DNA of 64,000 bases, from contig NZ_CANKXG010000012.1 in assembly GCF_947487575.1 (NCBI RefSeq), positions 1 through 64,000 of the forward strand. Reading direction: 5' to 3'. This DNA comes from an uncultured Algibacter sp. (GTDB lineage: Bacteria; Bacteroidota; Bacteroidia; Flavobacteriales; Flavobacteriaceae). The notes below the pieces were generated by a model. It saw only the letters and a list, made by a program, of their open reading frames with translations, did no database searches and was not told the origin of the DNA. Shown here piece by piece: positions 7,702 through 19,410 of the stretch. Both the position numbers and the translations under genes were made by a program. Positions within the stretch are counted from its first letter, which is position 1, and the number at the start of each line of letters is the position of its first letter.

Positions 7702-10700
7702 CTACTTTAAAACGTATTCTGAAGGCGTGCATTGATACTTTTCTTTAAAGCATTTTATGAAATAAGAAGGTGAATTGAAACCAATTTGATAGCCAATTTC
7801 TGAAATAGAAAGATCAGAAGTTTGTAAAAGTTTTAAGGATAGTTTTAAACGCTCACTTCTTATAAATTCAGTTGTAGATAATCCAGTAATTGCTCTTAAT
7901 TTTCTATGAAGTTGCATACGGCTCATGTGCATTTTATTTGTAAATACCGCCGAATTAAATGAAGAATTTGTAATGTTTTCGGTTAAAACATCTTTAAGTT
8001 TATTTAAAAATTGTTGTTCTACAGATGTTGTTGCAATATCTTTTAGTTCTAAACCATTACTGTAACGTTGTTGTAATTGTAATCTTAATTCAATAAGGTT
8101 TTTTACTTTGATTTTTAGTTTTTCGCTATTAAACGGTTTTACTACATAATCATCCGCTCCAGTTTTTAAGCCTTTAATTTCATTGTCATTTCCACTTTTT
8201 GCGGTAAGGAGGATAATGGGAATATGACTTGTGCGCTCATCTTGTTTTAAAGTATTGCATAGCGCTATACCATCAGTTTTTGGCATCATAATATCACTTA
8301 TTATGATATCAGGAATAATTTTTATAGCTTTTTTTATGCCCAATTCGCCATTTATTGCTTCTTCAACAATGTATTCATTTTTAAATATTGATTTTAGAAA
8401 AATGCGGATGTCTAGGTCATCTTCAACAATAAGCATTAAAGGCTGTTTTAACGTATTTGTAGATGTTTGTAAATCATGATTTTCATCTATTTCTGGTGTA
8501 TTAGAAAATGCTTCTTCAGCAAACTCTGATGCATTAAAAAACGAACGTTCTATAGGTAAGGTTACTGTAAATTGAATATCATCTTCATTTAAAGCATGAG
8601 CAACAATATTTCCATGAGATAAAATGGTTAGTTCCTTAACTAAAGATAGTCCAATACCAACACCATCAGTAGATTTGTTTTTTTGATAGTATCGTAGAAA
8701 TAATTTTCCAATATCTTCAGATTTTAGGGTATTTCCATTATTTATAAAGGTAAGAATGATTTGGCCTTGTTGTGTGTTTACATCAAAATTAATGTAACCA
8801 CCGTTTGGTGTATATTTTATAGCATTTGCTAATAAATTGGTTACGATTTTTTCTATAACATCTTTATCGTACCACGCCTTATCAATTGGTGCTATTTTAT
8901 ATGAAAAAGAAATATTCTTTTCTTCTGCATTAAATTGAAACCCCTTAACGAGCTGTTTTAAGAAGATGCCTAAATTACCTTGACTTACAGATAAACTTAA
9001 ATTTCCCGTTTCTAATTTAGATAAATCGAGTAATTGGTTTACTAAATTTAAAAGACGTTTGGAATTGCGTTGAACTAATGTTAGTTCGGTTTTATCTGTT
9101 TTTGACAATTTAGGGTTGCTTAATTGTTTTTCTATAGGGCCTGTAATAAGTGTAAGTGGAGTTCTAAACTCATGAGAAATATTTGTGTAAAGTTTTGTTT
9201 TAAACCCATCTAATTGCTTGAGGCGTTCGGTTTCTTTTTGTTCAAACTGGAGTTGCATTTTAATATGCAATCTCCATTTTAGATAACGATAAATTGCAAA
9301 ACTTAATAGGAAGGCCAGTATTATGTAACTAATAATAGCCAAAGTTCCTAAATACCATGGCTGGTTTATAGTAAATGAATATGAGGTAGGCGAGTTGTTC
9401 CAAACACCATCATAATTACTAGAAATAACTTGAAATTTATAGTTGTTTGGAGGCAAGTTTGTGTAGTGGGCTATATTGGAGTTGCCAGATTCTATCCAAT
9501 TTTTATCGTGATTTACCAGTTTGTATTTATACGCATTTCGTTTGGGTTGAGAAAAGTGAAGGCTTGAAAATGTGAAGGTAACCGTATTATTATTGTATTC
9601 TAAGCTCAAACCTTGGGTTAAATCTCTCGCTTTTGAGAATACTTCAAATTTTGAAATGATGGTTTTTGGCTTAATAGTATTGAATGTTAATTGTTCAGGG
9701 TGAAACCAATTAATACCTTCTAATCCACCAAAAATTAAGGTGCCTTTTTTGTCTTTGAAATATGCTCCGGTATTAAACTCTTTTGCTTGTAAACCATCAT
9801 AAACACTAAAATTCTCAAAACGTTTTTCATTATTATTTAAAATAAATTGACTTAAACCATTATTGGTACTTAACCATAAGTTTTCATTCACACCAGGAAG
9901 AATTCCATAGACAACATCGTTAGGTAGTCCTTCTTTTTCTGTAAAAACAGTTACAGTGTTTTTTGTTATATTATATTCTTTTAGCCCATTTCCATAAGTA
10001 CCCACCCAAAGTATATTGTCTTTAACAAACAAAGATTTTATTTTATCATTTATTAAATCAATTTTTTTTATAATCCCGGTTTGTTTATTAAGCTTAAATA
10101 AACCATTATCATCTGTCCCTATCCATATATCGTTATCTTTTCCTAAAGTTAGAGCTCTAACATTATTAGATTTTAATGAAGAGTTTTCTGTATTATATTG
10201 CTTTAAAATACCTTTTTTTTTATCAAATAATATAATGCCATTTCGTTCTGTGCACAACCAAGCTTGGTTTTTTACAGCTTTAACAATACTCCAAATGGTT
10301 AGGTTTTTAATTTTCGGGTAAAATTTATATTTACCATTACTGTCTATAATATTTAATCCGTATCCTTGGTGGCCTATCCATAACTCATTTTCAATAAAGT
10401 TTAAACTAATTATTCGATTACTGGCTAAAGCTGTATTTTCTGTGGTAAATGTTTTATAACTGTCTGTTTTTTGGTTTACAACGGTTAAGCCTTTTCCTGA
10501 AGTTCCAATCCATATATTGTCAAGATTATCGGTAGTAATACATCTTACCATATCGACATTTACCGTTTTTGGTACTTGATTGTTAGTTAAGATATTGAAT
10601 TTAATTAAGTGCGTGTCGTAATAACTAGCTCCTGTACCATCAGACCCAAACCATATGATTCCAGTTGTATCTTCATATAAACAAAGCATATCATTATAAT

Positions 10701-11640
10701 GAATAGCAAAAGGATTGTTTTTATTAGCCTTAAAGTTTTCAATAACATTTGTTTTAAAATCAATTAAGTATACACCATTGCCATAAGTAGCAATCCATAG
10801 TCGGCTTTTTGAATCAATTAGAAGGTCCTCAATATTCAGGTTTTCTGGAAGGGTTGGTGCTTTAAATTTGCTAAAAAAGTTACTTGATTTAGATTTGAAA
10901 AATAAACCTGAACCATAAGACCCCAACCATATATCTCCATTTTTATTCTTTTTTAAAACACTAAAATTTTCAATTTTAGAGCCTATAACAGGTAATTCAT
11001 TATAGCTATTATCTTTTTTTAAATCGTATACATAACCAGAGGAGGCAATTAAAATACTACTATCCTGTTCAATAATATTGTATATCGTTTTGTTTGAATT
11101 GTTTTTGAAAATTTGAATAGTATCCTTTGTTTGGGCATCTATCTTGAAAAGGCCTTTATTATATGAGCCAATAAAAAAATTCAAGTCTTTATCTTGAAAC
11201 ACCGTACTTGCATCAAATGGGAGTTTAATATGCTTAAAGCTATCGGTTTTTTGATGGTAAAGCTCTAATTTTCCTGAGTGTGTAATTATCCAGAGCCTGT
11301 TTTGCTTATCTATATATACTTTACCTAATTTACTAAAATTAGTTCTGGTGATGTCTTCAAACTGTTTATCGTAATGTATAAAATCTCTACCATTATATTT
11401 GTTTAAACCATCTTGTGTAGCCATCCATAAATAACCAATACTGTCCTGTGCTATACTAATAACACTATTTTGAGACAACCCATCATTAATGGTTAAGGTT
11501 TTAAAGGAAAATTGCTTTTTGGGAAATTTTGAATCTAAATTTGTGTTGTCATTTTTTTGTGCGTTTAATAGACAACAACAAAAAAACAATATGAAAAGTG
11601 GCAGAACATAAATGGTTGTTTTATGCCTAATGACTAGCAA
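7702..11640 (-). CDS. Hybrid two-component system protein (propeller sensor, kinase, receiver, AraC)
   Basis: This 1312-residue inner-membrane protein joins sensor, kinase and transcription factor, as in Bacteroidota HTCS regulators. Order: signal peptide or anchor (1-27); periplasmic two-propeller region made of repeated regulator-propeller units (NxxWIGTxGxGL), about 45-690; Y_Y_Y domain about 700-765; membrane helix about 772-797; HisKA with NISHEFRTPL (about 823); HATPase with N-box NLLANAIKYTPNGG and GVGIGLSLV; receiver domain (about 1065-1180) with IIISDIMMPK and LTAKS; and a C-terminal AraC helix-turn-helix (about 1215-1312). All phospho-acceptor residues are present. These regulators usually sense a breakdown product and control neighbouring surface genes. 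The closest targets are the small ORF, the FGE-like gene and the GDG-repeat gene, but this is inferred. Confidence 0.95.
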   Translation of the reverse strand: MLVIRHKTTIYVLPLFILFFCCCLLNAQKNDNTNLDSKFPKKQFSFKTLTINDGLSQNSVISIAQDSIGYLWMATQDGLNKYNGRDFIHYDKQFEDITRTNFSKLGKVYIDKQNRLWIITHSGKLELYHQKTDSFKHIKLPFDASTVFQDKDLNFFIGSYNKGLFKIDAQTKDTIQIFKNNSNKTIYNIIEQDSSILIASSGYVYDLKKDNSYNELPVIGSKIENFSVLKKNKNGDIWLGSYGSGLFFKSKSSNFFSKFKAPTLPENLNIEDLLIDSKSRLWIATYGNGVYLIDFKTNVIENFKANKNNPFAIHYNDMLCLYEDTTGIIWFGSDGTGASYYDTHLIKFNILTNNQVPKTVNVDMVRCITTDNLDNIWIGTSGKGLTVVNQKTDSYKTFTTENTALASNRIISLNFIENELWIGHQGYGLNIIDSNGKYKFYPKIKNLTIWSIVKAVKNQAWLCTERNGIILFDKKKGILKQYNTENSSLKSNNVRALTLGKDNDIWIGTDDNGLFKLNKQTGIIKKIDLINDKIKSLFVKDNILWVGTYGNGLKEYNITKNTVTVFTEKEGLPNDVVYGILPGVNENLWLSTNNGLSQFILNNNEKRFENFSVYDGLQAKEFNTGAYFKDKKGTLIFGGLEGINWFHPEQLTFNTIKPKTIISKFEVFSKARDLTQGLSLEYNNNTVTFTFSSLHFSQPKRNAYKYKLVNHDKNWIESGNSNIAHYTNLPPNNYKFQVISSNYDGVWNNSPTSYSFTINQPWYLGTLAIISYIILAFLLSFAIYRYLKWRLHIKMQLQFEQKETERLKQLDGFKTKLYTNISHEFRTPLTLITGPIEKQLSNPKLSKTDKTELTLVQRNSKRLLNLVNQLLDLSKLETGNLSLSVSQGNLGIFLKQLVKGFQFNAEEKNISFSYKIAPIDKAWYDKDVIEKIVTNLLANAIKYTPNGGYINFDVNTQQGQIILTFINNGNTLKSEDIGKLFLRYYQKNKSTDGVGIGLSLVKELTILSHGNIVAHALNEDDIQFTVTLPIERSFFNASEFAEEAFSNTPEIDENHDLQTSTNTLKQPLMLIVEDDLDIRIFLKSIFKNEYIVEEAINGELGIKKAIKIIPDIIISDIMMPKTDGIALCNTLKQDERTSHIPIILLTAKSGNDNEIKGLKTGADDYVVKPFNSEKLKIKVKNLIELRLQLQQRYSNGLELKDIATTSVEQQFLNKLKDVLTENITNSSFNSAVFTNKMHMSRMQLHRKLRAITGLSTTEFIRSERLKLSLKLLQTSDLSISEIGYQIGFNSPSYFIKCFKEKYQCTPSEYVLK

Positions 11641-11818
11641 GTTTTTTATAAGGTTGAGTTTTTTGATGGGGTAAAATACATATAATAATTTAACTAAGAT
11701 AACGATTTTTATAAACTAATTTACTCTTACAATGTTATATGACAACGTAAGGATTAAGTAAAAGAAAGACTAACGAGCGTAGCGTTTAATTAAATTTTTT
11801 TTAACTATTTTAGTAACC

Positions 11819-12319
11819 ATGAATGTTATCATCCAATCTACACTTAAAACACTTCAAAAATCTCAAGTTTTATTAGACCATTTATCTAATAATCAATTAT
11901 GTGATGCCTCGGTTTCACCATATTATTCGAGTATTGGTACTCATATTAGACATATTTTAGATTTTTATGACTGTATTTTTACTACAGATTCTGAAAATAG
12001 AGTTGACTTAACAGCAAGAAGTAGAAATAAGGAAGTTGAAGCTGACTGTGAATGTGCACAAAATTACCTTAATTTAATTATTGGTAAATTAAATTCTCAA
12101 TCATTTGATATTAATGAAGCTGTTTTAGTTATTGACGATTTAGGATTGGGTAAAACAGAGATTCCTTATACTTATGGTTCTTTATTGGCTCAAGCGAACA
12201 GTCACACTATTCATCATTATGCTATTATCAATTATATTTTTGATAGTTTAGGTATTGTTATTAATGATGAAGAATTTGGATATAACCCTACTACACCTAA
12301 ACAGACTTCTGTTAATTAG
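11819..12319 (+). CDS. DinB-like four-helix protein
   Basis: The 166-residue cytoplasmic protein has the DinB/YfiT layout: a helix starting NVIIQSTLKTLQKSQ, then GTHIRHILDFYD (first metal-ligand histidines near residue 43), and NSHTIHHYAIINYI near 130 with the later histidines. This is a metal-binding fold that includes thiol-dependent transferases; bacillithiol would be a plausible cofactor because bshC lies at 57.8 kb, but no substrate can be named. It runs convergent to the DUF6095 gene, and the stop codons overlap by 4 bp. Confidence 0.72.
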   Translation: MNVIIQSTLKTLQKSQVLLDHLSNNQLCDASVSPYYSSIGTHIRHILDFYDCIFTTDSENRVDLTARSRNKEVEADCECAQNYLNLIIGKLNSQSFDINEAVLVIDDLGLGKTEIPYTYGSLLAQANSHTIHHYAIINYIFDSLGIVINDEEFGYNPTTPKQTSVN

Positions 12320-12555
12320 TTTTTATTTTTATTAAACATACTGTCCAGAATAGTATTGATACCTTTGAAAGCGAAGAAAATTGCTAGGATACAAATTACT
12401 ATTGATAAAATTAGAACAATAAGGTCTATTGGTTTTCTTAGTTTAGTCTGTGAAATATAAACTAGAGTTGGCCCTGTAAACATACAGGCTAAGGCATAAC
12501 CCAAAAACTTAAGTCCTTTGGCAAGTACTTCTTTATTTGTTCTATCAGTTTCCAT
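12316..12555 (-). CDS. DUF6095 family small membrane protein
   Basis: The 79-residue protein begins METDRTNKEVLAKGLKFLGY and has two hydrophobic segments (about 20-37 and 46-66), so it is an inner-membrane protein. It resembles the flavobacterial DUF6095 family, whose role is unknown. I use the ATG at 12555 rather than a start 21 codons upstream because the extra residues have no family-like sequence and would extend far into murQ. With this start it overlaps the murQ end by 11 bp, a sign of translational coupling. Confidence 0.75.
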   Translation of the reverse strand: METDRTNKEVLAKGLKFLGYALACMFTGPTLVYISQTKLRKPIDLIVLILSIVICILAIFFAFKGINTILDSMFNKNKN

Positions 12556-13363
12556 TATTATAATTGTTAACGGCTTCACGAACACTTTTATATTTGGTAA
12601 GTAATTCCAAAGCTTCATCTTCAGAGACGTTTACTGCTTTCATAATCATTTTAGCCCCCCTATCAACAAGTTTATTGTTGCTTAGTTGCATGTCTACCAT
12701 TTTATTCCCTTTTACATGACCGAGTTGAATCATGGCGGAAGTAGTAATCATATTTAGTACTAACTTTTGAGCCGTTCCTGCTTTCATTCTTGAACTTCCT
12801 GTTACAAATTCTGGACCAACAACAACGTCAATTGAATATTGAGATACATTTGAAAGTGGACTGTTTTTATTACAAGAAATACAACCCGTGATAATGTTGT
12901 TTTCATTACACTTTTCTAAAGCAGATATCACGTAAGGTGTTGTTCCTGAAGCTGCAATTCCAATAACCACATCTTTTGAGTTTATATTGTGTTCTTGTAA
13001 ATCTATCCAGCCTTGAGTTTTTGAGTCTTCAGCAAATTCCACAGCCTTTCTAATAGCAGAATCTCCACCTGCAATTAATCCAACAACTAAATCGTGAGAG
13101 ACACCAAAAGTAGGAGGGCATTCCGAAGCATCAACAATACCTAATCTACCACTGGTACCTGCTCCCATATAAAATAATCGACCACCATGTTTTAGTTTTT
13201 CAACTATTCGAAACACTAAAGCTTCAATTTGTGGTAATACTTTTTCAACTGCGTTTGGAACAGTTTTGTCTTCCTTATTGATGTTTTTTAGCAATTCTAA
13301 AACACTCATTTTTTCCAAATGATTGTAGTTAGAATCTTGCTCTGTGGTTTTTATAAAACTCAT
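12545..13363 (-). CDS. murQ: N-acetylmuramic acid 6-phosphate etherase
   Basis: MurQ cleaves the lactyl ether of MurNAc-6-phosphate to give GlcNAc-6-phosphate and D-lactate in cell-wall recycling. The 272-residue sequence has the SIS-domain signature GAGTSGRLGIVDASECPPTF (about 68-87), then GIAASGTTPYV, and VTGSSRMKAGTAQKLVLN. It is slightly shorter than the usual 295-300 residues because the C-terminal helical tail is brief. A -7 box TACTTTTG ends 4 nt before the ATG, which predicts a leaderless message. The DUF6095 gene overlaps its 3' end. Confidence 0.94.
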   Translation of the reverse strand: MSFIKTTEQDSNYNHLEKMSVLELLKNINKEDKTVPNAVEKVLPQIEALVFRIVEKLKHGGRLFYMGAGTSGRLGIVDASECPPTFGVSHDLVVGLIAGGDSAIRKAVEFAEDSKTQGWIDLQEHNINSKDVVIGIAASGTTPYVISALEKCNENNIITGCISCNKNSPLSNVSQYSIDVVVGPEFVTGSSRMKAGTAQKLVLNMITTSAMIQLGHVKGNKMVDMQLSNNKLVDRGAKMIMKAVNVSEDEALELLTKYKSVREAVNNYNNGN

Positions 13364-13367
13364 GTTT

Positions 13368-13375
13368 CAAAAGTA
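13368..13375 (-). promoter_or_regulatory. -7 box directly before murQ
   Basis: TACTTTTG matches the Bacteroidota TAnnTTTG consensus and is separated from the murQ ATG by only AAAC. Transcription would start at or next to the start codon. No clear -33 TTTG is visible at the usual distance. Confidence 0.6.
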
Positions 13376-13423
13376 CATAAAATTTGAAGTAATCAGTATA
13401 GAAAATAGCTAATGAACTACTAA

Positions 13424-14245
13424 TTATTCAATAATATAACTAAAAACATCGATTTCAGAAACTCTAAAATAGCCTAAGGGAAAGTTATCTGGATTGGTTT
13501 GATTATTACAATTTCCTCTTACCGTTGCTGGTTGCGTTTCAAAAGGACCACCATTGTTTTCGGCTTTTTGTTGTAAAAGAATATTATAAAATTCAAAAGC
13601 ACGTTCGGAAAGCCCATGATTGGTTATTATAATTTCATCAACAAGTTCCATATCATCATTGGTGTAAAATGCAAATATTTGACTACCATCTGTAAATTCA
13701 TCATTATAAGCATCGAGAAAAGTTGTATTATATTTTACAATATTAAATTCAAATAAATAGAAATTTTCGATGTCTATGGGGTCTGTATAAAATGCTTTAA
13801 GTTCAATTTGATCTCCGGAAAAACCACCATCATTTTTTTGTTCTACATACTCTATAGGAACAACGGGTATAAGTGTTTCGGTAGCACTATATTGCTCGTT
13901 ATTATAAGTAATATTTAAATTATAAACACCATTAATTACTGGAATAAAAGAATTGTTTTTATAAATACCACTGCTAGCTTCTTCAATAAAATTGAATGTA
14001 TTATTACTAGTGTCTGTAATATTAATAGTTGCTCCAGTAGCAGGTTGTATTGTGCCATTAAAGAATGGCGCAGTAAGGCTTAATTTTATTACCTGATCTT
14101 TTCCGTCTGTACCCTTTTGCCAATTAATAGCAGCATCAATTACTAACCTAGGAGGTACATTATTTAGTTCTACATCTATAACCTCTTCGCAGGCTGTAAT
14201 AATTAAAACTAGAACTATAGATAAAATATATTTTAGTATTCGCAT
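13424..14245 (-). CDS. DUF4249 lipoprotein, partner of the TonB receptor
   Basis: A 273-residue exported lipoprotein: MRILKYILSIVLVLIITACEE gives a signal peptide with lipobox cysteine at about 19. The following VIDVELNNVPPRLVIDAAIN and a beta-rich body match DUF4249, a family found next to TonB-dependent receptors in Bacteroidota and thought to act as a surface-exposed substrate-binding partner. I choose the ATG at 14245 because it yields this signal and sits 4 bp after the receptor gene's stop. The alternative start 48 codons upstream lies inside the receptor gene and adds a non-signal sequence. The transported substrate is unknown. Confidence 0.85.
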   Translation of the reverse strand: MRILKYILSIVLVLIITACEEVIDVELNNVPPRLVIDAAINWQKGTDGKDQVIKLSLTAPFFNGTIQPATGATINITDTSNNTFNFIEEASSGIYKNNSFIPVINGVYNLNITYNNEQYSATETLIPVVPIEYVEQKNDGGFSGDQIELKAFYTDPIDIENFYLFEFNIVKYNTTFLDAYNDEFTDGSQIFAFYTNDDMELVDEIIITNHGLSERAFEFYNILLQQKAENNGGPFETQPATVRGNCNNQTNPDNFPLGYFRVSEIDVFSYIIE

Positions 14246-14249
14246 AACT

Positions 14250-16625
14250 TTATATTTTAAAATTATAAGATAGTGACGGTACGATTCCAAAAATGGATAA
14301 TTTAGTGGCCTCATTTTGTCCAGTAGTTTCATTTTGCCCAAAAGATATAGAGGTCGCATTTTTGCGGTTGTAAATATTGTAGAGACCAAAGACCCAGTAG
14401 CTTTGCCAACCTTTAGTTTTATTTGGTTTTGGCGTATAATTTACAGATACATCCAAACGATGGTATGCTGGAAGTCTATCTGAATTTCTGTCACTATAGT
14501 TAGGAATTGTAAGTCCATTAAATATATATTGACCATTTGGGAAAGTGGCAGGTTGACCTGTTTGAAATAAGAAGTTAGCGTTTAATTTCCATTTTTTATT
14601 CCATTCATAGCTTCCTGTGAATGATACATCGTGTCTTTTATCGTGAGGCGAACTGTACCAATTTCCGTTGTTTATTCCTAATTCTGTTGCCGTTCTTCCG
14701 GGGGCTTTCTGTTCCGATTTAGATAGGGTATAAGCTAACCAACCTTTAAAACGACCTTCATTTTTTCGAAGTAAAACCTCTAAGCCATAAGCTCTAGATT
14801 TTCCGTTTAGTATTATCTGTTCTATTGCATTATTGGCAACTAAGTTGGCTCCATCAATGTAATCTATTCTATTTTCAACATTTTTATAAAAGCTTTCTAA
14901 CTCTAAAGAATAAGCGTTGTCATTAAAATTTTTAAAATACCCAACGGCATATTGATCTAACAATTGAGGTTTTACATATTTACCACTAGGTGTCCAAATA
15001 TCCAAGGGTGTGGGTGAGTTGGTGTTTGAAAGCAAATGTAAATATTGCGCCATACGGTTATAGCTTAATTTTATAGAGCTTTCAGAATTTAGTTGATATG
15101 CTAGAGAAGCTCTAGGCTCTAAATTGGAGAAACTTTCAATGACATCACTTCTATTGAAAGATTCAGTGCCTATAGGTTCTGCTTTTTCATAAATCTGAAA
15201 ATCTTCATTAAACAAAACAGCTTGATTATTCTCGTAAATATTTAATTCATCCTGGCCTAAACGATGAAAGGTACTTAAACGTAATCCATAAGATAAAGCT
15301 AATTTATCTGAAACTTTATGTTCAGCATCTATATAAATAGCGTTCTCAAAAGCATACTTATCAGTAAGTTTAAAAGGATTGATTCCAGAGGACTCGGTTG
15401 AAGGTTTAATATCCCCTGGATTAAATTTGTAATAAATACTGTTTAACCCGTATTGAAGTTTTAGTTTGTCATTTAAATAATGTTTGAAGTCATATTTTAA
15501 GTTGAAGTTCTGGATTCCAGAAACCCATTCAAATTCAACAAAATCCAGTTTTAAATCATAATAATAGTCAGAATAAATTAGAGATAAATTTGAAAATAGC
15601 TTATTTGAAAATAAATGATTCCATCTAAAATTTAAAACTGAGTTACCATAAATGTTTTCAAATCGATCTTGAATTTTAAAAACATCCCTACCAAAATAGC
15701 CAGATAAGTAAATATTATTCTTTTCGTTTAAATTGTAACTTAATTTAGTATTTAAATCGTAAAAGTATGCTTTGTTATTAATATCAAATAGAGGCAAAAA
15801 TAAATGTGCATAACTTGACCGTCCTCCAAAAAGAAAAGAGCCTTTGTCTTTTTTAAGAGGCCCTTCAGCTAATAATCTGCTAGAAACTATACCAATACCT
15901 CCGTTCATGTGAAATTCTTTGCTATTTCCTTCTTTCTGATAGATGTCTAAAACAGAAGAAACTCGGCCGCCATAACGGGCAGGAATTCCACCTTTATAAA
16001 GTTTTAAATCTTTAATTGCATCTGGATTAAAAACAGAAAAGAAACCAAATAAATGTGATGAATTGTAAATAGTGGCTTCATCTAAAAGAATCAAATTTTG
16101 ATCTGCAGCACCACCACGCACGTTAAAACCTGATGAACCTTCGCCTGCATTGGTAACTCCTGGTAGTAAAGTTATTGCTTTTATAATATCTGCCTCTCCA
16201 AGGACAACAGGAATATTTTTTATAGTTGTAGAAGTTAATTTATTGACACTCATTTGTGGTGTTCTGATATTGAGTTTTTCAATATTTTCTGTGATAACAA
16301 CTTCATCTAAACTCTCCAAAGCATCTATTAATTTAAAGTTTTTTGAGATGTCCTTGGAAAACGTAATTTTTTCTTTAACGGTTGCGTACCCTAAATAACT
16401 AATTACAATATCATATGTGCCTTCTGGTAGTGTAAGGGAATAGAAACCATATTCGTTTGTAGTTGTTCCTGCCGCTATTTCAGGGAAAATAATGTTGACA
16501 CCAATTAACGTTTCATTACTTTTTTCTTCAGAAATTATTCCGCTTAATGTAAATTTTTCTTGAGCGTTTAATACAGAAATAGAACAATAAAACGCGCAAA
16601 GAAACCATAGTAAGGTATTCTTCAT
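14250..16625 (-). CDS. TonB-dependent receptor with carboxypeptidase-like N-terminal domain
   Basis: The 791-residue outer-membrane receptor has a signal peptide (1-21), a carboxypeptidase-D-like beta-sandwich (about 24-105, GTTTNEYGFYSLTLPEGTYD), a plug domain (about 115-225, GFNVRGGAADQNLILLDEA), and a 22-strand-type barrel ending in a C-terminal aromatic-rich strand (LSIFGIVPSLSYNFKI). It imports an unknown ligand using the TonB-ExbBD proton-motive system. The DUF4249 lipoprotein follows 4 bp downstream as its presumed partner. There is no SusD gene, so this is not a standard Sus glycan locus. Confidence 0.92.
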   Translation of the reverse strand: MKNTLLWFLCAFYCSISVLNAQEKFTLSGIISEEKSNETLIGVNIIFPEIAAGTTTNEYGFYSLTLPEGTYDIVISYLGYATVKEKITFSKDISKNFKLIDALESLDEVVITENIEKLNIRTPQMSVNKLTSTTIKNIPVVLGEADIIKAITLLPGVTNAGEGSSGFNVRGGAADQNLILLDEATIYNSSHLFGFFSVFNPDAIKDLKLYKGGIPARYGGRVSSVLDIYQKEGNSKEFHMNGGIGIVSSRLLAEGPLKKDKGSFLFGGRSSYAHLFLPLFDINNKAYFYDLNTKLSYNLNEKNNIYLSGYFGRDVFKIQDRFENIYGNSVLNFRWNHLFSNKLFSNLSLIYSDYYYDLKLDFVEFEWVSGIQNFNLKYDFKHYLNDKLKLQYGLNSIYYKFNPGDIKPSTESSGINPFKLTDKYAFENAIYIDAEHKVSDKLALSYGLRLSTFHRLGQDELNIYENNQAVLFNEDFQIYEKAEPIGTESFNRSDVIESFSNLEPRASLAYQLNSESSIKLSYNRMAQYLHLLSNTNSPTPLDIWTPSGKYVKPQLLDQYAVGYFKNFNDNAYSLELESFYKNVENRIDYIDGANLVANNAIEQIILNGKSRAYGLEVLLRKNEGRFKGWLAYTLSKSEQKAPGRTATELGINNGNWYSSPHDKRHDVSFTGSYEWNKKWKLNANFLFQTGQPATFPNGQYIFNGLTIPNYSDRNSDRLPAYHRLDVSVNYTPKPNKTKGWQSYWVFGLYNIYNRKNATSISFGQNETTGQNEATKLSIFGIVPSLSYNFKI

Positions 16626-16650
16626 GAATTAGCTTTTTTTATAAAAGTAT

Positions 16651-16677
16651 AAAAAAAGCTCCTAAAAAGGAGCTTTT
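16651..16677 (-). terminator. Terminator after icd
   Basis: A 10-bp perfect stem (AAAAGCTCCT / AGGAGCTTTT) with an AAAA loop lies 23 bp past the icd stop and is followed by seven T on the minus strand. It separates icd from the TonB receptor operon downstream on the same strand. Confidence 0.8.
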
Positions 16678-16699
16678 GAAATTTATATTAATGTTATTT

Positions 16700-18928
<2,229 letters not shown>

Positions 18929-19098
18929 TTATTACTTGGCTATTAATTTAAAACGAAATAACGATAACGTTTTCGCGGTGCGAATATACAAAAATTGGCA
19001 TTTAATAATGTTCAATTATTTCTTGAAAAACGCAGAAAACCTTAACTTTTAGAAGATATTCAAAATAGGGAAGAGTAAGTTGTAATTTAATAAAAAAC

Positions 19099-19146
19099 AA
19101 AAGCCATATCACAACAGAACTTAATCTACGTTGATATGGCTTTTTT
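19099..19146 (-). terminator. Terminator of the orphan transcription unit
   Basis: Arms AAAGCCATATCA and TGATATGGCTTT form a 12-bp stem with T runs on both sides. No plus-strand gene lies to its left, so it most likely ends the minus-strand unit with the 42-codon ORF at 19282-19410. It could work in both directions. Confidence 0.7.
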
Positions 19147-19281
19147 GAAATAACTCGGCGTGACCTAATGAATATTGCTACTCATGTTTGTTTAAAATTT
19201 TCATCTAAACTGTTTCAGTTCAAGTGTTGTTATTTCAACGAAACATCATTGTAATTTTCAAAATGTATTGACGTATTACTA

Positions 19282-19410
19282 CTATGTTTCTGTTAATTGT
19301 TTCCTTGATGCTACTAACTCCTGCTTCACTTTCGTGTTAAATTTGCTATTAGCATTGCTTATATTACAACATGCACTTTCGTTTAGGTTGCTTTTTAAGC
19401 TTTTCATCAT
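19282..19410 (-). CDS. 42-residue small protein in an orphan transcription unit
   Basis: The 830-bp gap between icd and rplS contains a minus-strand ORF of 42 codons starting with ATGATG. The product begins MMKSLKSNLNESACCNIS and ends VASRKQLTET; it is hydrophilic with a Cys-Cys pair at about residues 14-15. I recognise no family. Support for a gene comes from its surroundings: its own promoter-like sequence (TTG at 19622-19624, 20 bp, TATATTTA at 19594-19601), a leader of about 175 nt with hairpins, and a strong terminator behind. Codon use looks like the neighbours. It might instead be a structured RNA with a chance ORF. Confidence 0.42.
   Translation of the reverse strand: MMKSLKSNLNESACCNISNANSKFNTKVKQELVASRKQLTET

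Noticed and set aside
12556-12618. Longer start for the DUF6095 gene
   Set aside because: The added 21 residues are inside murQ, lack family-like sequence, and the internal ATG gives the expected opening METDRTNKE.
14246-14389. Longer start for the DUF4249 gene
   Set aside because: It would lie within the TonB receptor gene and hide the lipoprotein signal that the ATG at 14245 gives.
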